Counted from the first letter of the stretch, positions 7,503 to 15,948 are shown. The stretch is DNA of 64,000 nt from Dickeya zeae NCPPB 2538 (GCF_000406165.1 NZ_CM001977.1:4050280-4114279); one strand, 5' to 3'. The notes: generated from the sequence alone by a model not told the origin. Translations and numbers: made by a program.

Positions 7503-9467
7503 TTAATAGGCATGCCAGCTACGCAGCGTGCCGATGGTGACCGGCATGACATCGCTGACGTCAATGGTGTAGCGATACAGTTTGCGGGCAGCGGTAAGAC
7601 GCTCTTTCGGGTTGAAGAACTCCAGCACCACGTCCCAGCAATCGGATTCCGGGCGGCTGACCGGGCTGCGCTCTGCGCTGATTTTGTTCAGGAATAATCC
7701 TTCAGCGAAGGCGTCATCGAAGATTTCCTTCATCTGATACGCGTTAGTGGCCGCATAGTTAATCGCGCGCTCATTCGACTCGTAACCACGGTTACGCAGC
7801 TCGTAGTAAATACGGTTGATGAAGTTGATCAGCTCTTTGGATTTCGGCGTACCGACGGCGCTTTCGCCCATCAGCATTTTCGAAATATCCTGGGATTCCC
7901 AGTTGAACATGCCGCGTAATACCGGGCTGATGGTCGGAATCACTTGGCCGTTGAACAGCCGCGTTTCACCGCTGATAATCCCGGCGATAGAAACGCGCTC
8001 TACGCCTTTGGTTTCCTGTTCGTACAGGAATTCCACCAGACGGGCGTATTCCAGCACCGCGAACTGCGCATCCGGTTTAATGGCGTACACCGGAATACCG
8101 TCGATTTTTAATGTCCAGATCAACGCGTTGGATTGCTCCGCGTTATCGCCGGTATTCAAATGTTCGGCCATTTGCACCGGATCAAACGGATAGCCGCTTT
8201 TATTTCCCATGACCTGGGTGAAGTAATCCAACCGCGCTTCGGTACCGAAGTCATAGCCAACCTGGCCGATAACAAAAATCTTTTCCTGATCGCGCACCGT
8301 GCGCGCATCCAACGCAGAAGACTGCGGCATAATCCGCCGGGCGGGCGCATGCACATAATGGTTGGCCGCCGGGTCGCTGATTTTGGGGAACGCCAGGCCA
8401 GCGTCACGCGATGGCGCACTCACTTCGGTACTCAGGCTGGAAGGCGCCAGTACGGCATCATCGCCCAACGCCACATCCTGAATGTCCTGATGGGTGTCGA
8501 TAATTGAGGGAACCAGCAGCTCCACAGCGGCAGGCTCAATATTTTTTTCTTCAGTTGACATGGTCATGATCCTTTTGGGTGGTTGGTGAGAGAATTCCTG
8601 TGCTATTTGCCGGAATACTTTCTGAATATTTAATCGGTATATCACTGACTCCCGATTAGCTGCCGTTGACAACACCAGTGGGGTCGCTGTAGTAAACAGC
8701 AGGTCCCGAATAATTTGTGGCGCACGACAATGCCCCGCTACATTTATTGCCCTCATGATTAATGCCGATATCGCCGACACCACCGGGGCAGAAAAACTAC
8801 TGCCAGAGACAACAGACAGATCATAATTCGGCGTAGCAACAGGAATGGATACACCGGATGCCAGCAACATTTTCTTTCTCAGTTTCAACCCATAGTTATT
8901 AAATGGAGCGGGCAACCCTTCTTTATCGCAGGCACCAACAGCCAGAACAAAATCCATTGATGCCGGTAATGACTCACTATTGCGGCCTTCATTACCGACA
9001 GCCGCCACAATCAACACGCCGTCTTTTTCACAATCGTCAATGGCTTTACGTAATTCATCCGTTCCCTGACCATTTATCGATAATGATGCGCCACTCACAT
9101 TAATAATATGGCAGCCATGTAAACGGGCATCACGAATCGCCTTTGCCAGGGTGCGTTCAGAGCAGCCATGAATATTTCCCCGTTCATCCTCATGAAATAC
9201 AGGGATACTCAAAATAGTGGCTGCCGGTGCAATACCAACGCCTTTGCCACCAATAATGCTGCTGACTGCCGTTCCGTGTGAGGTCGTTTTATTTTCCTGT
9301 GCAGCCAGGCTTTCAATGGTTAAATGATTTAATATCGGGTGATGACTATCAATGGCACCATCAATAATACCGATTTTTACTCCCTCTCCATTTATCCCTA
9401 ATTGCTGCAAGCCCGATAGCGGATTATCAACGAATACATCACGAGTGTTCGACGAGTGCATCATCAT
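7503..9467 (-). CDS. Subtilisin-like serine protease fused to a PatG-type C-terminal domain (cyanobactin-maturation-protease-like)
   Basis: A 654-residue two-part protein. Residues about 25-300 are an S8 subtilase with an intact triad: Asp36 (KIGIIDGAID), His64 (TSHGTAV), Ser224 (VVSGSSFSAP), and oxyanion Asn159 (AAVGNEG). It has no secretion signal and no obvious propeptide, so it probably acts in the cytoplasm. After an unstructured linker (about 300-390) comes a domain resembling the C-terminal part of cyanobactin proteases PatA/PatG (KIFVIGQVGYDFGTEAR, VYAIKPDAQFAVLEYARL, GIISGETRLFNGQ, RGMFNWE). PatA and PatG cut the leader and macrocyclise the core of cyanobactin peptides; here the substrate is probably the peptide at 7247-7396. 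The start is the first of three ATGs, with AGGAAAGAGA upstream. An internal start at 8561 and a base-composition shift suggest a fused gene pair. Confidence 0.85.
   Translation of the reverse strand: MMMHSSNTRDVFVDNPLSGLQQLGINGEGVKIGIIDGAIDSHHPILNHLTIESLAAQENKTTSHGTAVSSIIGGKGVGIAPAATILSIPVFHEDERGNIHGCSERTLAKAIRDARLHGCHIINVSGASLSINGQGTDELRKAIDDCEKDGVLIVAAVGNEGRNSESLPASMDFVLAVGACDKEGLPAPFNNYGLKLRKKMLLASGVSIPVATPNYDLSVVSGSSFSAPVVSAISALIMRAINVAGHCRAPQIIRDLLFTTATPLVLSTAANRESVIYRLNIQKVFRQIAQEFSHQPPKRIMTMSTEEKNIEPAAVELLVPSIIDTHQDIQDVALGDDAVLAPSSLSTEVSAPSRDAGLAFPKISDPAANHYVHAPARRIMPQSSALDARTVRDQEKIFVIGQVGYDFGTEARLDYFTQVMGNKSGYPFDPVQMAEHLNTGDNAEQSNALIWTLKIDGIPVYAIKPDAQFAVLEYARLVEFLYEQETKGVERVSIAGIISGETRLFNGQVIPTISPVLRGMFNWESQDISKMLMGESAVGTPKSKELINFINRIYYELRNRGYESNERAINYAATNAYQMKEIFDDAFAEGLFLNKISAERSPVSRPESDCWDVVLEFFNPKERLTAARKLYRYTIDVSDVMPVTIGTLRSWHAY
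8559..8576 (-). promoter_or_regulatory. Internal ribosome binding site and start within the subtilisin/PatG gene
   Basis: On the minus strand AAAAGGA is followed, 8 bases after AAGGA, by an in-frame ATG at 8561 (MSTEEKNIEP), with another ATG at 8567. This falls exactly at the junction between the protease and the linker/PatG-like domain. It could yield a separate 352-residue PatG-like protein, or be the relic start of a formerly separate gene. Confidence 0.45.
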
Positions 9468-9941
9468 TCTCTTTCCTGAATGTGGAATTTAAAATCCCCG
9501 GTGTTTTCAGACCACTCCGCTCGCAAGAGAATAACAACCACTACTATTGCATGAATGATAACCATGCTGTCCGGTTATATTTTCTTTTACTCTGGAGCTG
9601 GCGCAGAACTTTCACACAGTAAACACAGTCTGTCTCAATAAATGTCATCGTCATTTATGATTTAAACGACCTGCGATGCAGCATTTATTTATCCTGAACG
9701 AATAAACTCATACTAGCCTTACTTAAAGAATATTTTGGTATCACTTTAGTATCAGTTTTATCAGATCCAGGTCGCTCAATAGGTTACCTATAATCTGCCA
9801 AGAAAATACTGAAAACTTATTGAACAACGTACCCCATTTTAAAAAGACGGGATGTTCACGTCGCGGTGGAAAATATCGGTTCCAGATAAACCGGCGTTGC
9901 CTTGCCGAATTGACCTCTGGCACCGGTATTGTCCACAGCAT
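9468..9941. other. AT-rich spacer upstream of the protease
   Basis: 474 bp between the GH19 gene and the protease start, clearly richer in A/T than the surroundings. It must carry the promoter of the protease-peptide unit. A 67-codon minus-strand frame (9741-9944) has a GTG start, no ribosome binding site and no family resemblance, so I do not call it. Confidence 0.5.
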
Positions 9942-9979
9942 CACATTTATCAGTTAAAAACACGTTTATCAGTTAAAAG
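9942..9979. repeat. 19-bp tandem duplication spanning the GH19 stop codon
   Basis: Two adjacent near-identical 19-bp units, CACATTTATCAGTTAAAAA and CACGTTTATCAGTTAAAAG, followed by a partial third (CGCGTTTA). The stop codon of the GH19 gene lies in the repeat, so slippage here would alter the 3' end. Confidence 0.6.
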
Positions 9980-10595
9980 CGCGTTTAGCCTTCGCCAGAT
10001 AGTTTTTACGATCGGCCAGGCCATTCAGGCCGCCATTAATCCTACGAGTGATCCCGTTGATATCATCCTGATCGGCCAGCTCGTTGAGACCGTTCTTTTT
10101 CCAGAACCAAATTGCCGCCGCCACTGAAACGTCTGGATTCTGGCTAATCAGGTCAGGATTGGTCACCAGATCCTGACCAATGGCGCTGCCACAGGCACGA
10201 TAGTTATCCCGCCCCGTCAGTTGAATCAGCCCTCGACCGCGATACTTCCAGCCATCACCGGTTTGTGTCGCACCGTTACCCAATCGGTTGGCGTAAACAA
10301 TATTGGCGATAGCTTCGGGGTTGCGTTCACACTGTGCGGCCATCTCATCCGTGGTGAAATACCGCCCGAACACCGAGCGCAGCCCTTTGGCGCTGTAATT
10401 CAAATTCTCCACCCGGGCGCGCAATTCATTGCTCTCGTGCGCAATCTGGGCAATAAAGTGCGCAAAACGCAAAGGGGTATCGATCTGCGCCGCGTTGCAT
10501 TCCTGCTGTAATGCCGGCTGAAATTGCGTGAGATCGTCGGCACTGGCGGTCGTCATTACCTTTTTTAATTTTTCCTGACTAATTTCAAGAGTCAT
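9969..10595 (-). CDS. GH19 chitinase/endolysin-like glycoside hydrolase
   Basis: A 208-residue single-domain glycoside hydrolase family 19 protein, the size of phage and bacterial endolysins of this fold that cut peptidoglycan or chitin. Visible signatures: FAHFIAQIAHESNEL with probable catalytic Glu54, a second candidate acid Glu63 (VENLNYSAKGL), YANRLGNG, DGWKYRGRGLIQLTGRDNY and AAIWFWKKNGLN. There is no signal peptide, so export would need a holin, lysis or a secretion system. ATG at 10595 with a strong GAGGAGG upstream. It sits next to the peptide/protease locus on the same strand but 500 bp away. It may be a phage relic or a lysis partner for peptide release; the latter is inference. Confidence 0.85.
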   Translation of the reverse strand: MTLEISQEKLKKVMTTASADDLTQFQPALQQECNAAQIDTPLRFAHFIAQIAHESNELRARVENLNYSAKGLRSVFGRYFTTDEMAAQCERNPEAIANIVYANRLGNGATQTGDGWKYRGRGLIQLTGRDNYRACGSAIGQDLVTNPDLISQNPDVSVAAAIWFWKKNGLNELADQDDINGITRRINGGLNGLADRKNYLAKAKRAFN

Positions 10596-10726
10596 TCGGT
10601 TTCCTCCTCAATGGCTTGACGCAGTCAGTTTGCAGAGGAAGACGCTTCCCTCTCTTGGGGAAATCTCGGTAAAAAGCAGGGGAACATGCAGCAAAATCGG
10701 GGGAAATCAGGACATCATGAGCCTGC

Positions 10727-10747
10727 GCCCCGGTCATCAACCGGGGC
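10727..10747. terminator. GC hairpin after the amine/ELIC operon
   Basis: GCCCCGG-N7-CCGGGGC about 60 bp beyond the stop of the MFS gene on the minus strand. There is no clear T tract, so it may be a processing or partial termination hairpin. Confidence 0.45.
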
Positions 10748-10808
10748 AACGAAGCAAAACAGCAGTATTCCTGTGCATGCGACGAGACCAGGCATCGAGA
10801 AGCCACGT

Positions 10809-11951
10809 TTATTGAAATGGCGTCTGATGCTCGACCAACTCCCACACCAGGTAACAGAGGAAGGCGCAGCCGACCACCACCAGCACCATCGTCATCCCCT
10901 CTGGCCCCATGCGGTCCATCATGAAACCGATGCCAATCAAACCGGCAATACCACCAAGGGAATCCATCATGGTGTAACTCATGTTGGCAGACATCTGCTG
11001 CTGTGGAGGAAAACGATCGCCAATCAGCGACAAACCAATGCTGTACACACCGCCCATGCTCCCACCCCAGAGATACAACAACACCAGTGTGGCACCGTAG
11101 TCGGCGTACACCGCCAGTGCCAGAAACACTGCGCATACCACCGAGCAGAAAATACAAAACGCGACGATCCATTGCCGGTTGACCCAATCCGATAACAGGC
11201 TGACGGCCATACCAAGCGTCACGCTGCCCAACATGAACATGGTCATCAGCAACGATGCCCGCTCGTCCGTCAATCCATCACTCATACCGTACAAGGTCAG
11301 GAAATTGGGTAAACCGTAGAAACTGACGCCCCCCACCAACGCGGAAACCAGAATGGCGCGGGCATGACGGCAGACAAAGCGAAAACGAACCGCAGAAACC
11401 GTCCCCGACTGCGGGTTGATGTGGGCAATCCACACCAGCAGCAGCGAGCTCAGGCTAAGCAACGCGGTCAGCCAGAACCGCTGTGCCATCGATACCTGCG
11501 TCAGTTGCAGCAAGACCGGTCCCAACGCCACACCCAACGACAGCGCGGCAGAAAACAGCCCCATCACCACGCCGCGCCGCCGTAGTGGCAACTGGTTAAG
11601 CCAGGTCTGTAGCAGGATCAACTGCATCCCGGTACACAGCCCGTACCCCAAAATACTGACCAGCCAGCCGGGATAAAACTGTTGCCACGCCATGCTGACG
11701 CACAGCCCGGCTCGCAGCAACACCAGTAACAGCGTTGACCACACCAGTCCTATCCACTGAATCAGTCGGCTCAAGCGCCGATGGAATAGCAGCACGCCAA
11801 TGATTTCGCAGGCCATCGCCACGCCTATCCACAAATTGTTATGACCTTGCAGGTTCATCAGCACCGGGATGGTGACGTAATTGATGCCGGAGACCAGTTG
11901 AATCAAGAACGTTTGCATGATCAACAGGATGGGTAATAACCGCCGTATCAT
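10809..11951 (-). CDS. MFS transporter, last gene of the decarboxylase-ELIC operon
   Basis: A 380-residue inner-membrane transporter of the major facilitator superfamily. About twelve hydrophobic segments alternate with short basic loops. LFHRRLSRLIQWIG near the second helix and RRRGVVMGLFSAALSLGVALGP in the middle are typical MFS features, and the two halves are separated by a short basic loop near residue 195. Its start overlaps the stop of the sensor gene by ATGA, so it is translationally coupled. Substrate unknown. Given the upstream decarboxylase, an amine or amino acid exporter/exchanger is an attractive inference, but APC-type antiporters are the usual partner of decarboxylases, so an MFS partner is unusual. 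Confidence 0.8.
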   Translation of the reverse strand: MIRRLLPILLIMQTFLIQLVSGINYVTIPVLMNLQGHNNLWIGVAMACEIIGVLLFHRRLSRLIQWIGLVWSTLLLVLLRAGLCVSMAWQQFYPGWLVSILGYGLCTGMQLILLQTWLNQLPLRRRGVVMGLFSAALSLGVALGPVLLQLTQVSMAQRFWLTALLSLSSLLLVWIAHINPQSGTVSAVRFRFVCRHARAILVSALVGGVSFYGLPNFLTLYGMSDGLTDERASLLMTMFMLGSVTLGMAVSLLSDWVNRQWIVAFCIFCSVVCAVFLALAVYADYGATLVLLYLWGGSMGGVYSIGLSLIGDRFPPQQQMSANMSYTMMDSLGGIAGLIGIGFMMDRMGPEGMTMVLVVVGCAFLCYLVWELVEHQTPFQ

Positions 11952-13261
11952 AACGCCTCCGGATATTTAGGTACCCGCCAGCTCAGCCATAGCTGCCCTT
12001 TCTCCACCTGTCGGATAGCCACGTGTGCGGATGCAGCCTCTGCCTGCCAGAGCAAAAAGCGTCGCCACCAGTCCGCCGAGTCACCGTCTTCGCCCTTGTC
12101 CGGTTCACCGGTTCGTATCAGCAGGATATCCAGCACCCAATACAGCAACGCTTCTTCCTGCAAGTGCACCTCAATCCTCAACGGTTGCTGCGCCAATTGC
12201 CGCCACAGTTGGAAGCTCTGCAACCAGAAACCACGGTAATAATCCGGTGAGAAATAGGCGTCCAGCGCGTCGGTGGGTACGGTCGTTAGCATGGAGGCTG
12301 GGCAGGGCAATAATGACAGCGCGGTGTTTTGCCACCATGCGGATAAATTACTCTGCAACGCGCTGTGATTGTCCCGCACAGCCGGGTCTACGCTGGTGGT
12401 GTCTGCGGAGAGAGTGATGGATGTCATGTCCAGCGGTGAGCGGGCAGGCGTGCCACCACGTAAAAACAACAGCGGCAGCGTCTGGTCATACAGCCGTTCC
12501 ATTTGTAAGGGGGATGTGGCGTGTAACAACGCGTGGTAAGCCTGTTCGCGCAATGCCAGTTGCCTGCTTACCTGCTGGCTGCTGCGCCGCATCCACCACA
12601 CCGCCAGTCCGACGACCAAGCCGAGAAACAGAATGGTAATGATGGCCTTACGAAATACCTGATTGAGCGCCTCTAACCGCTGATAAAAACGTGATAACTC
12701 AAGATCCATCGCCAGTACGCCACGAAACGTCCCCTGTCGGTCATAAAAAGGCGCGTAGGCGCTGATGAAAACGCCCCATTCGTCCCGGTACGGTTGGTCC
12801 GACACCCCGGTTTTATGTTCCCGCAGCGCCGCCACCAGTTCCGATGGCGCATTGTCATAGACCTGCATCAACGCCGGAGGCAGATCAGGAATGCCGTCGC
12901 CATCATTGTCGTTTTGCGGACTGGGGTTGACGACAAAGCGCACCTTGTCCTGATCCAGTATCGTGGTATAGATGTAACGCACATCCTGCGACGCCTGGCG
13001 AATACGCTCCAGTTGCACAGCCAGTTGCCGGTAAAGCGGATCATCACGCTCGGTATGCGCGGTGATGTTCTGGTGCTCATCGCCAGACAGGGTGGAGGCG
13101 GCCGCTCGCACGTTCGACAACAAGCCGATCTTAATTTCCTGCTCCAGCGCGTTGATAGACTTGTGGTAAACCATGTAGGTCGAAAACCCCAGCAAGCCGA
13201 TAAAAATCAGGCTGGCGAACAACGCTTCAACCAGCGCTGCCCGTGAAGGTGAAACGTTCAT
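11948..13261 (-). CDS. Membrane protein with periplasmic sensor (PDC/Cache-like) domain and no recognisable output domain
   Basis: A 437-residue protein: a first membrane helix at about residues 13-32, a periplasmic region of about 170 residues, a second helix at about 205-225 (ITILFLGLVVGLAVWW), and a roughly 210-residue C-terminal part. The periplasmic part contains DVRYIYTTILD, a Ca-binding-like DNDGDGIPD stretch, and FISAYAPFYDRQGTFRGVLAMDL, as in PDC/Cache sensors of histidine kinases and cyclases. I see no H-box, ATPase, GGDEF, EAL, HAMP or methyl-accepting signature in the C-terminal part. ATGA overlaps link it to the ELIC-type channel upstream and the MFS transporter downstream. It may sense the same ligand as the channel or regulate it. 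Function unknown. Confidence 0.65.
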   Translation of the reverse strand: MNVSPSRAALVEALFASLIFIGLLGFSTYMVYHKSINALEQEIKIGLLSNVRAAASTLSGDEHQNITAHTERDDPLYRQLAVQLERIRQASQDVRYIYTTILDQDKVRFVVNPSPQNDNDGDGIPDLPPALMQVYDNAPSELVAALREHKTGVSDQPYRDEWGVFISAYAPFYDRQGTFRGVLAMDLELSRFYQRLEALNQVFRKAIITILFLGLVVGLAVWWMRRSSQQVSRQLALREQAYHALLHATSPLQMERLYDQTLPLLFLRGGTPARSPLDMTSITLSADTTSVDPAVRDNHSALQSNLSAWWQNTALSLLPCPASMLTTVPTDALDAYFSPDYYRGFWLQSFQLWRQLAQQPLRIEVHLQEEALLYWVLDILLIRTGEPDKGEDGDSADWWRRFLLWQAEAASAHVAIRQVEKGQLWLSWRVPKYPEAL

Positions 13262-14289
13262 AGCGTGATCCCCCGAATAACCAGCATCCCGCCTATCGCC
13301 AGAAAGCTGAGCGGAAAAACCAGACGACAGCGGCGTATCAATCGCTCATCTTCCACGCCGTTCGCCTGACGATGATGGGCAAAGATAATCAGCAAAATCG
13401 CCGCGAAAATGCTGCCATACCCGGCGATGATCATCTGATCGATGATTGTGGTGTAAGGCAGGCGTGGCAGAATATTGCTGGTGTAAAACGCATAGGCCAC
13501 CACAGTCAGCATCAGCGTGAACGAGGTCTGCAAACGCTCGGAAAACGATTCGAGCCAGAACACGCTCCAGGAAGCGGCGATAATCAGCCCCAGCGGCAGG
13601 ATAAAACTCCACAGGTAGTAGGATGGGTTGCGAACCGCGTCTATCTGCACCGTAATACGGGAAAATTCGTTCTGGTTGGGCTGCACACTGCTCAAATGGT
13701 CATAACGAATATCGCTGATATGGGTGGCGGCTTTTCCCCGAATCCACCACTCGTCTATCTCTTCGTTATCAATATTTTCGGTATAAACCTGGATGCTACT
13801 GAATCGCAATTGCTGGTTGTTATAGGAAAACGGCTCCAGTTCCAGCACGAACTGTTGGTGATCAAACGGGAACAGGCGGAAATCCATGTCATTACTGAAC
13901 GAACCCAAAAAGCGGGCGTTATAGATAACCCGGCCATCGGGAAACAGCATCAGGCGCTTATTACCGGTATCCGGGCTGCCAACCACGTTGATGAATTCCA
14001 GTGCCGGTACCCACAAGCCATTCTTAATCCACCACTCGATCTGGTTGTTTTCAACGATCAAGGGTTTGTCGCCGGGTGTTTTGCGTGGTTTACCAGTCCA
14101 TTGCGCGACCAGATACCCATCCACCTTGTAGGTTTGCTCGAGGGTGTTTACGCCGTAAATTTTATTGATAAAAATACTCACACTCACATCGACCGGTCGG
14201 GTATCCGGCGCGTTATCCGCCACCGCCGCCCACACCGCTCCCCCCCAAAATAGACACCCCGCTGCAATGCATGCCCATAGCGTTCGCAT
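13258..14289 (-). CDS. ELIC-type pentameric ligand-gated cation channel (Cys-loop receptor homologue)
   Basis: A 343-residue precursor. Residues 1-21 are a signal peptide (MRTLWACIAAGCLFWGGAVWA). The mature part has the extracellular beta-sandwich of pentameric ligand-gated channels and four helices. It is nearly identical to the crystallised ELIC channel as I remember it: FINKIYGVNTLEQTYKVDGY, LWVPALEFINVVGSPDTG, LGSFSNDMDFRLFPFD, LELEPFSYNNQQLRFS, and the pore helix SFTLMLTVVAYAFYT. No Cys pair forms the eukaryotic Cys-loop. ELIC is a cation channel opened by primary amines such as cysteamine, GABA and propylamine. The ATG at 14289 follows GGAGGTGTGATT. The start is 2 bp after the decarboxylase stop, and the stop overlaps the next gene by ATGA. 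The membrane is presumably the inner one, with the ligand-binding domain in the periplasm. Confidence 0.95.
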   Translation of the reverse strand: MRTLWACIAAGCLFWGGAVWAAVADNAPDTRPVDVSVSIFINKIYGVNTLEQTYKVDGYLVAQWTGKPRKTPGDKPLIVENNQIEWWIKNGLWVPALEFINVVGSPDTGNKRLMLFPDGRVIYNARFLGSFSNDMDFRLFPFDHQQFVLELEPFSYNNQQLRFSSIQVYTENIDNEEIDEWWIRGKAATHISDIRYDHLSSVQPNQNEFSRITVQIDAVRNPSYYLWSFILPLGLIIAASWSVFWLESFSERLQTSFTLMLTVVAYAFYTSNILPRLPYTTIIDQMIIAGYGSIFAAILLIIFAHHRQANGVEDERLIRRCRLVFPLSFLAIGGMLVIRGITL

Positions 14290-14291
14290 AA

Positions 14292-15662
14292 TCACACCTC
14301 CGTAACCGGCGCAAAAGCACCGGGCTGTCTGAGCGCCCACAGCAGGCTATCTACCAGTGCCTGATGACAATGCGGCAACACCACCAGATGGCAGAATCGC
14401 CTCGGCGTTCCCTGCACGACCACCTGATCGCTGGATAACGAAAACCGTTCAATCACCGACGGGTGTGGCGCACTGAATTGCACCATCAGCGAGCCGCGGA
14501 TTAACGGCAGTACCACTAACCGCTCCCGGCCAGGGTCAAGGCGTTCAAACAGATAGCGAAGTTGCTGGTATGCGTAGCGTTGTACCTCGTGACAACGGCG
14601 GATCATCTCCTGCTGTCCTGGCTCGCCCAAACGGCACAACTGGTTCCACAACACCACCGCCGACAAACCGGGACGCGAGCCGGATAACGTTGCCTCACCG
14701 CTACCGATATAGTTCGGGCGATTGAGTGCCACCGCACGATACGCTTCAGGCAGCATCACAATGCCGCACGGCCACGGCATACTTAACCATTTGTACGGGC
14801 TGGCGCAGATGGAATGCAGTGATGCCGCCTGTGCATCAATCGCCAGTTGACGCCCTTCCGGCTCCGGCCAGAACGGCAGATAATTCGACGACAACGCCCC
14901 GTCCATGTGCAGCCAATAGTGGCGTTGCTGCGGGGTATTCGGCGGCAGTAATCGCTGCAATTGCGCCGTAATCTGCGCCCAGTCGTCACAGGCACCGCTA
15001 AACGTCGTCCCACTGGTCAGGCAGATAATCACCGGCCGTCGGTAGCGATGAAAAAACACCACCAGTTGCAACAGGCTCTCTACGTCCACGCGCCCGGCAT
15101 CATCGCAGGGCAGCGCCTGTGGCCAGACACCGGCAGTAATCGGGCAACGCCCCAACGCCGGACCGGCTTGTGCGGGGGTCGCCAGTTGCAATACCCGGCA
15201 CGCCTTGGCCAGTGAATAGTGGCTGCGCTCGGAATACAGGACCACGGGCGCGTAGCGCGCATGCGCAGTGGACGGCCAATGGGTGGTCGCCGCGCCACAC
15301 AGAAAATCGCGCGCATTCCACAGCGCAAACAGGTTGCCTTCCGTCGACCCCATCGCCGTCAGGTAACCCCAGTACGGCGATGGCAAACGCCACAGTTGGG
15401 CGTAATACGCCAGCACCGCCCGTTCAAAACGCTTGCTGTTGACCTGATAAGCACCGGGTTCCATGCTGTCTCCCAGGTTCAGCAGGTTCATCTCCAGCAA
15501 TGGACGCAACCCGGCATCGAAGCCACCCTGTTGGTTGGTCTGAAACCCGGCAAAATGCCGTTGCTGCTCCTCCATGTGCGCAATGTAATCGCGCAAAATT
15601 CGCCTTCGTACCACATCATGCAGCCCATCGGCCAAAATCGTCAGTTCATCAACTGGTTGCAT
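14292..15662 (-). CDS. PLP-dependent amino acid decarboxylase (group II), first gene of the ELIC operon
   Basis: A 456-residue group II PLP decarboxylase, the superfamily of histidine, aspartate/glutamate and aromatic amino acid decarboxylases. It has the entry motif MGSTEGNLFALWNAR, CLTSGTTFSGACDDW, WLHMDGALSSNYLPF (Asp contacting the PLP ring N) and SPYKWLSMPWPCGIVM with the Schiff-base Lys. The substrate cannot be read from sequence; the product would be a primary amine. The next gene 2 bp downstream is an ELIC-type amine-gated channel, which makes a functional link likely by inference. I chose the ATG at 15662; an in-frame GTG at 15671 is possible. It is the promoter-proximal gene of a four-gene operon running to 10809. 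Confidence 0.85.
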   Translation of the reverse strand: MQPVDELTILADGLHDVVRRRILRDYIAHMEEQQRHFAGFQTNQQGGFDAGLRPLLEMNLLNLGDSMEPGAYQVNSKRFERAVLAYYAQLWRLPSPYWGYLTAMGSTEGNLFALWNARDFLCGAATTHWPSTAHARYAPVVLYSERSHYSLAKACRVLQLATPAQAGPALGRCPITAGVWPQALPCDDAGRVDVESLLQLVVFFHRYRRPVIICLTSGTTFSGACDDWAQITAQLQRLLPPNTPQQRHYWLHMDGALSSNYLPFWPEPEGRQLAIDAQAASLHSICASPYKWLSMPWPCGIVMLPEAYRAVALNRPNYIGSGEATLSGSRPGLSAVVLWNQLCRLGEPGQQEMIRRCHEVQRYAYQQLRYLFERLDPGRERLVVLPLIRGSLMVQFSAPHPSVIERFSLSSDQVVVQGTPRRFCHLVVLPHCHQALVDSLLWALRQPGAFAPVTEV

Positions 15663-15948
15663 ATCCCCCACCCTTTGCTCATGTCAGTGATAAGAGCAGA
15701 GTAAGAAATCGCCCGCTTCACGAGCGCGGCTGTTCAACGTGGAAATACGGCGAAATGCGGGAGAGAAGCCACCGGGTGACACAACCCGGTCAGTTAACGG
15801 GCATACCACCGCGCCTGTGAACAACTTCACAATTCATTCCAAACCAAAACTATGAAGATTTACTGAATAGTTATTGCCAAACCTGTTATCGAAACCCGTT
15901 AGCGTGAGCCTGCTCAAAACTATTAAAAAATCTATTCGATCCAGATAG
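15663..15948. other. Intergenic region between divergent amine operon and pel cluster
   Basis: 286 bp that must contain the promoter of the minus-strand decarboxylase-ELIC operon. No gene is supported. No clear operator was found for the amine operon by eye. Confidence 0.4.

Noticed and set aside
7064..7697. Plus-strand frames over the peptide gene and protease end
   Set aside because: They run across the perfect palindrome and are antisense to the better supported minus-strand genes.
9741..9944. 67-codon minus-strand frame near the protease locus, considered as a second peptide
   Set aside because: GTG start without Shine-Dalgarno, no leader/core character.
10585..11187. 200-codon minus-strand frame overlapping the MFS gene
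   Set aside because: Alternate frame of the transporter gene and its 3' flank; low-complexity, no family.
13372..14253. Plus-strand open frame (293 codons) opposite the ELIC-type gene
   Set aside because: Shadow frame; the minus-strand product is unmistakably ELIC.
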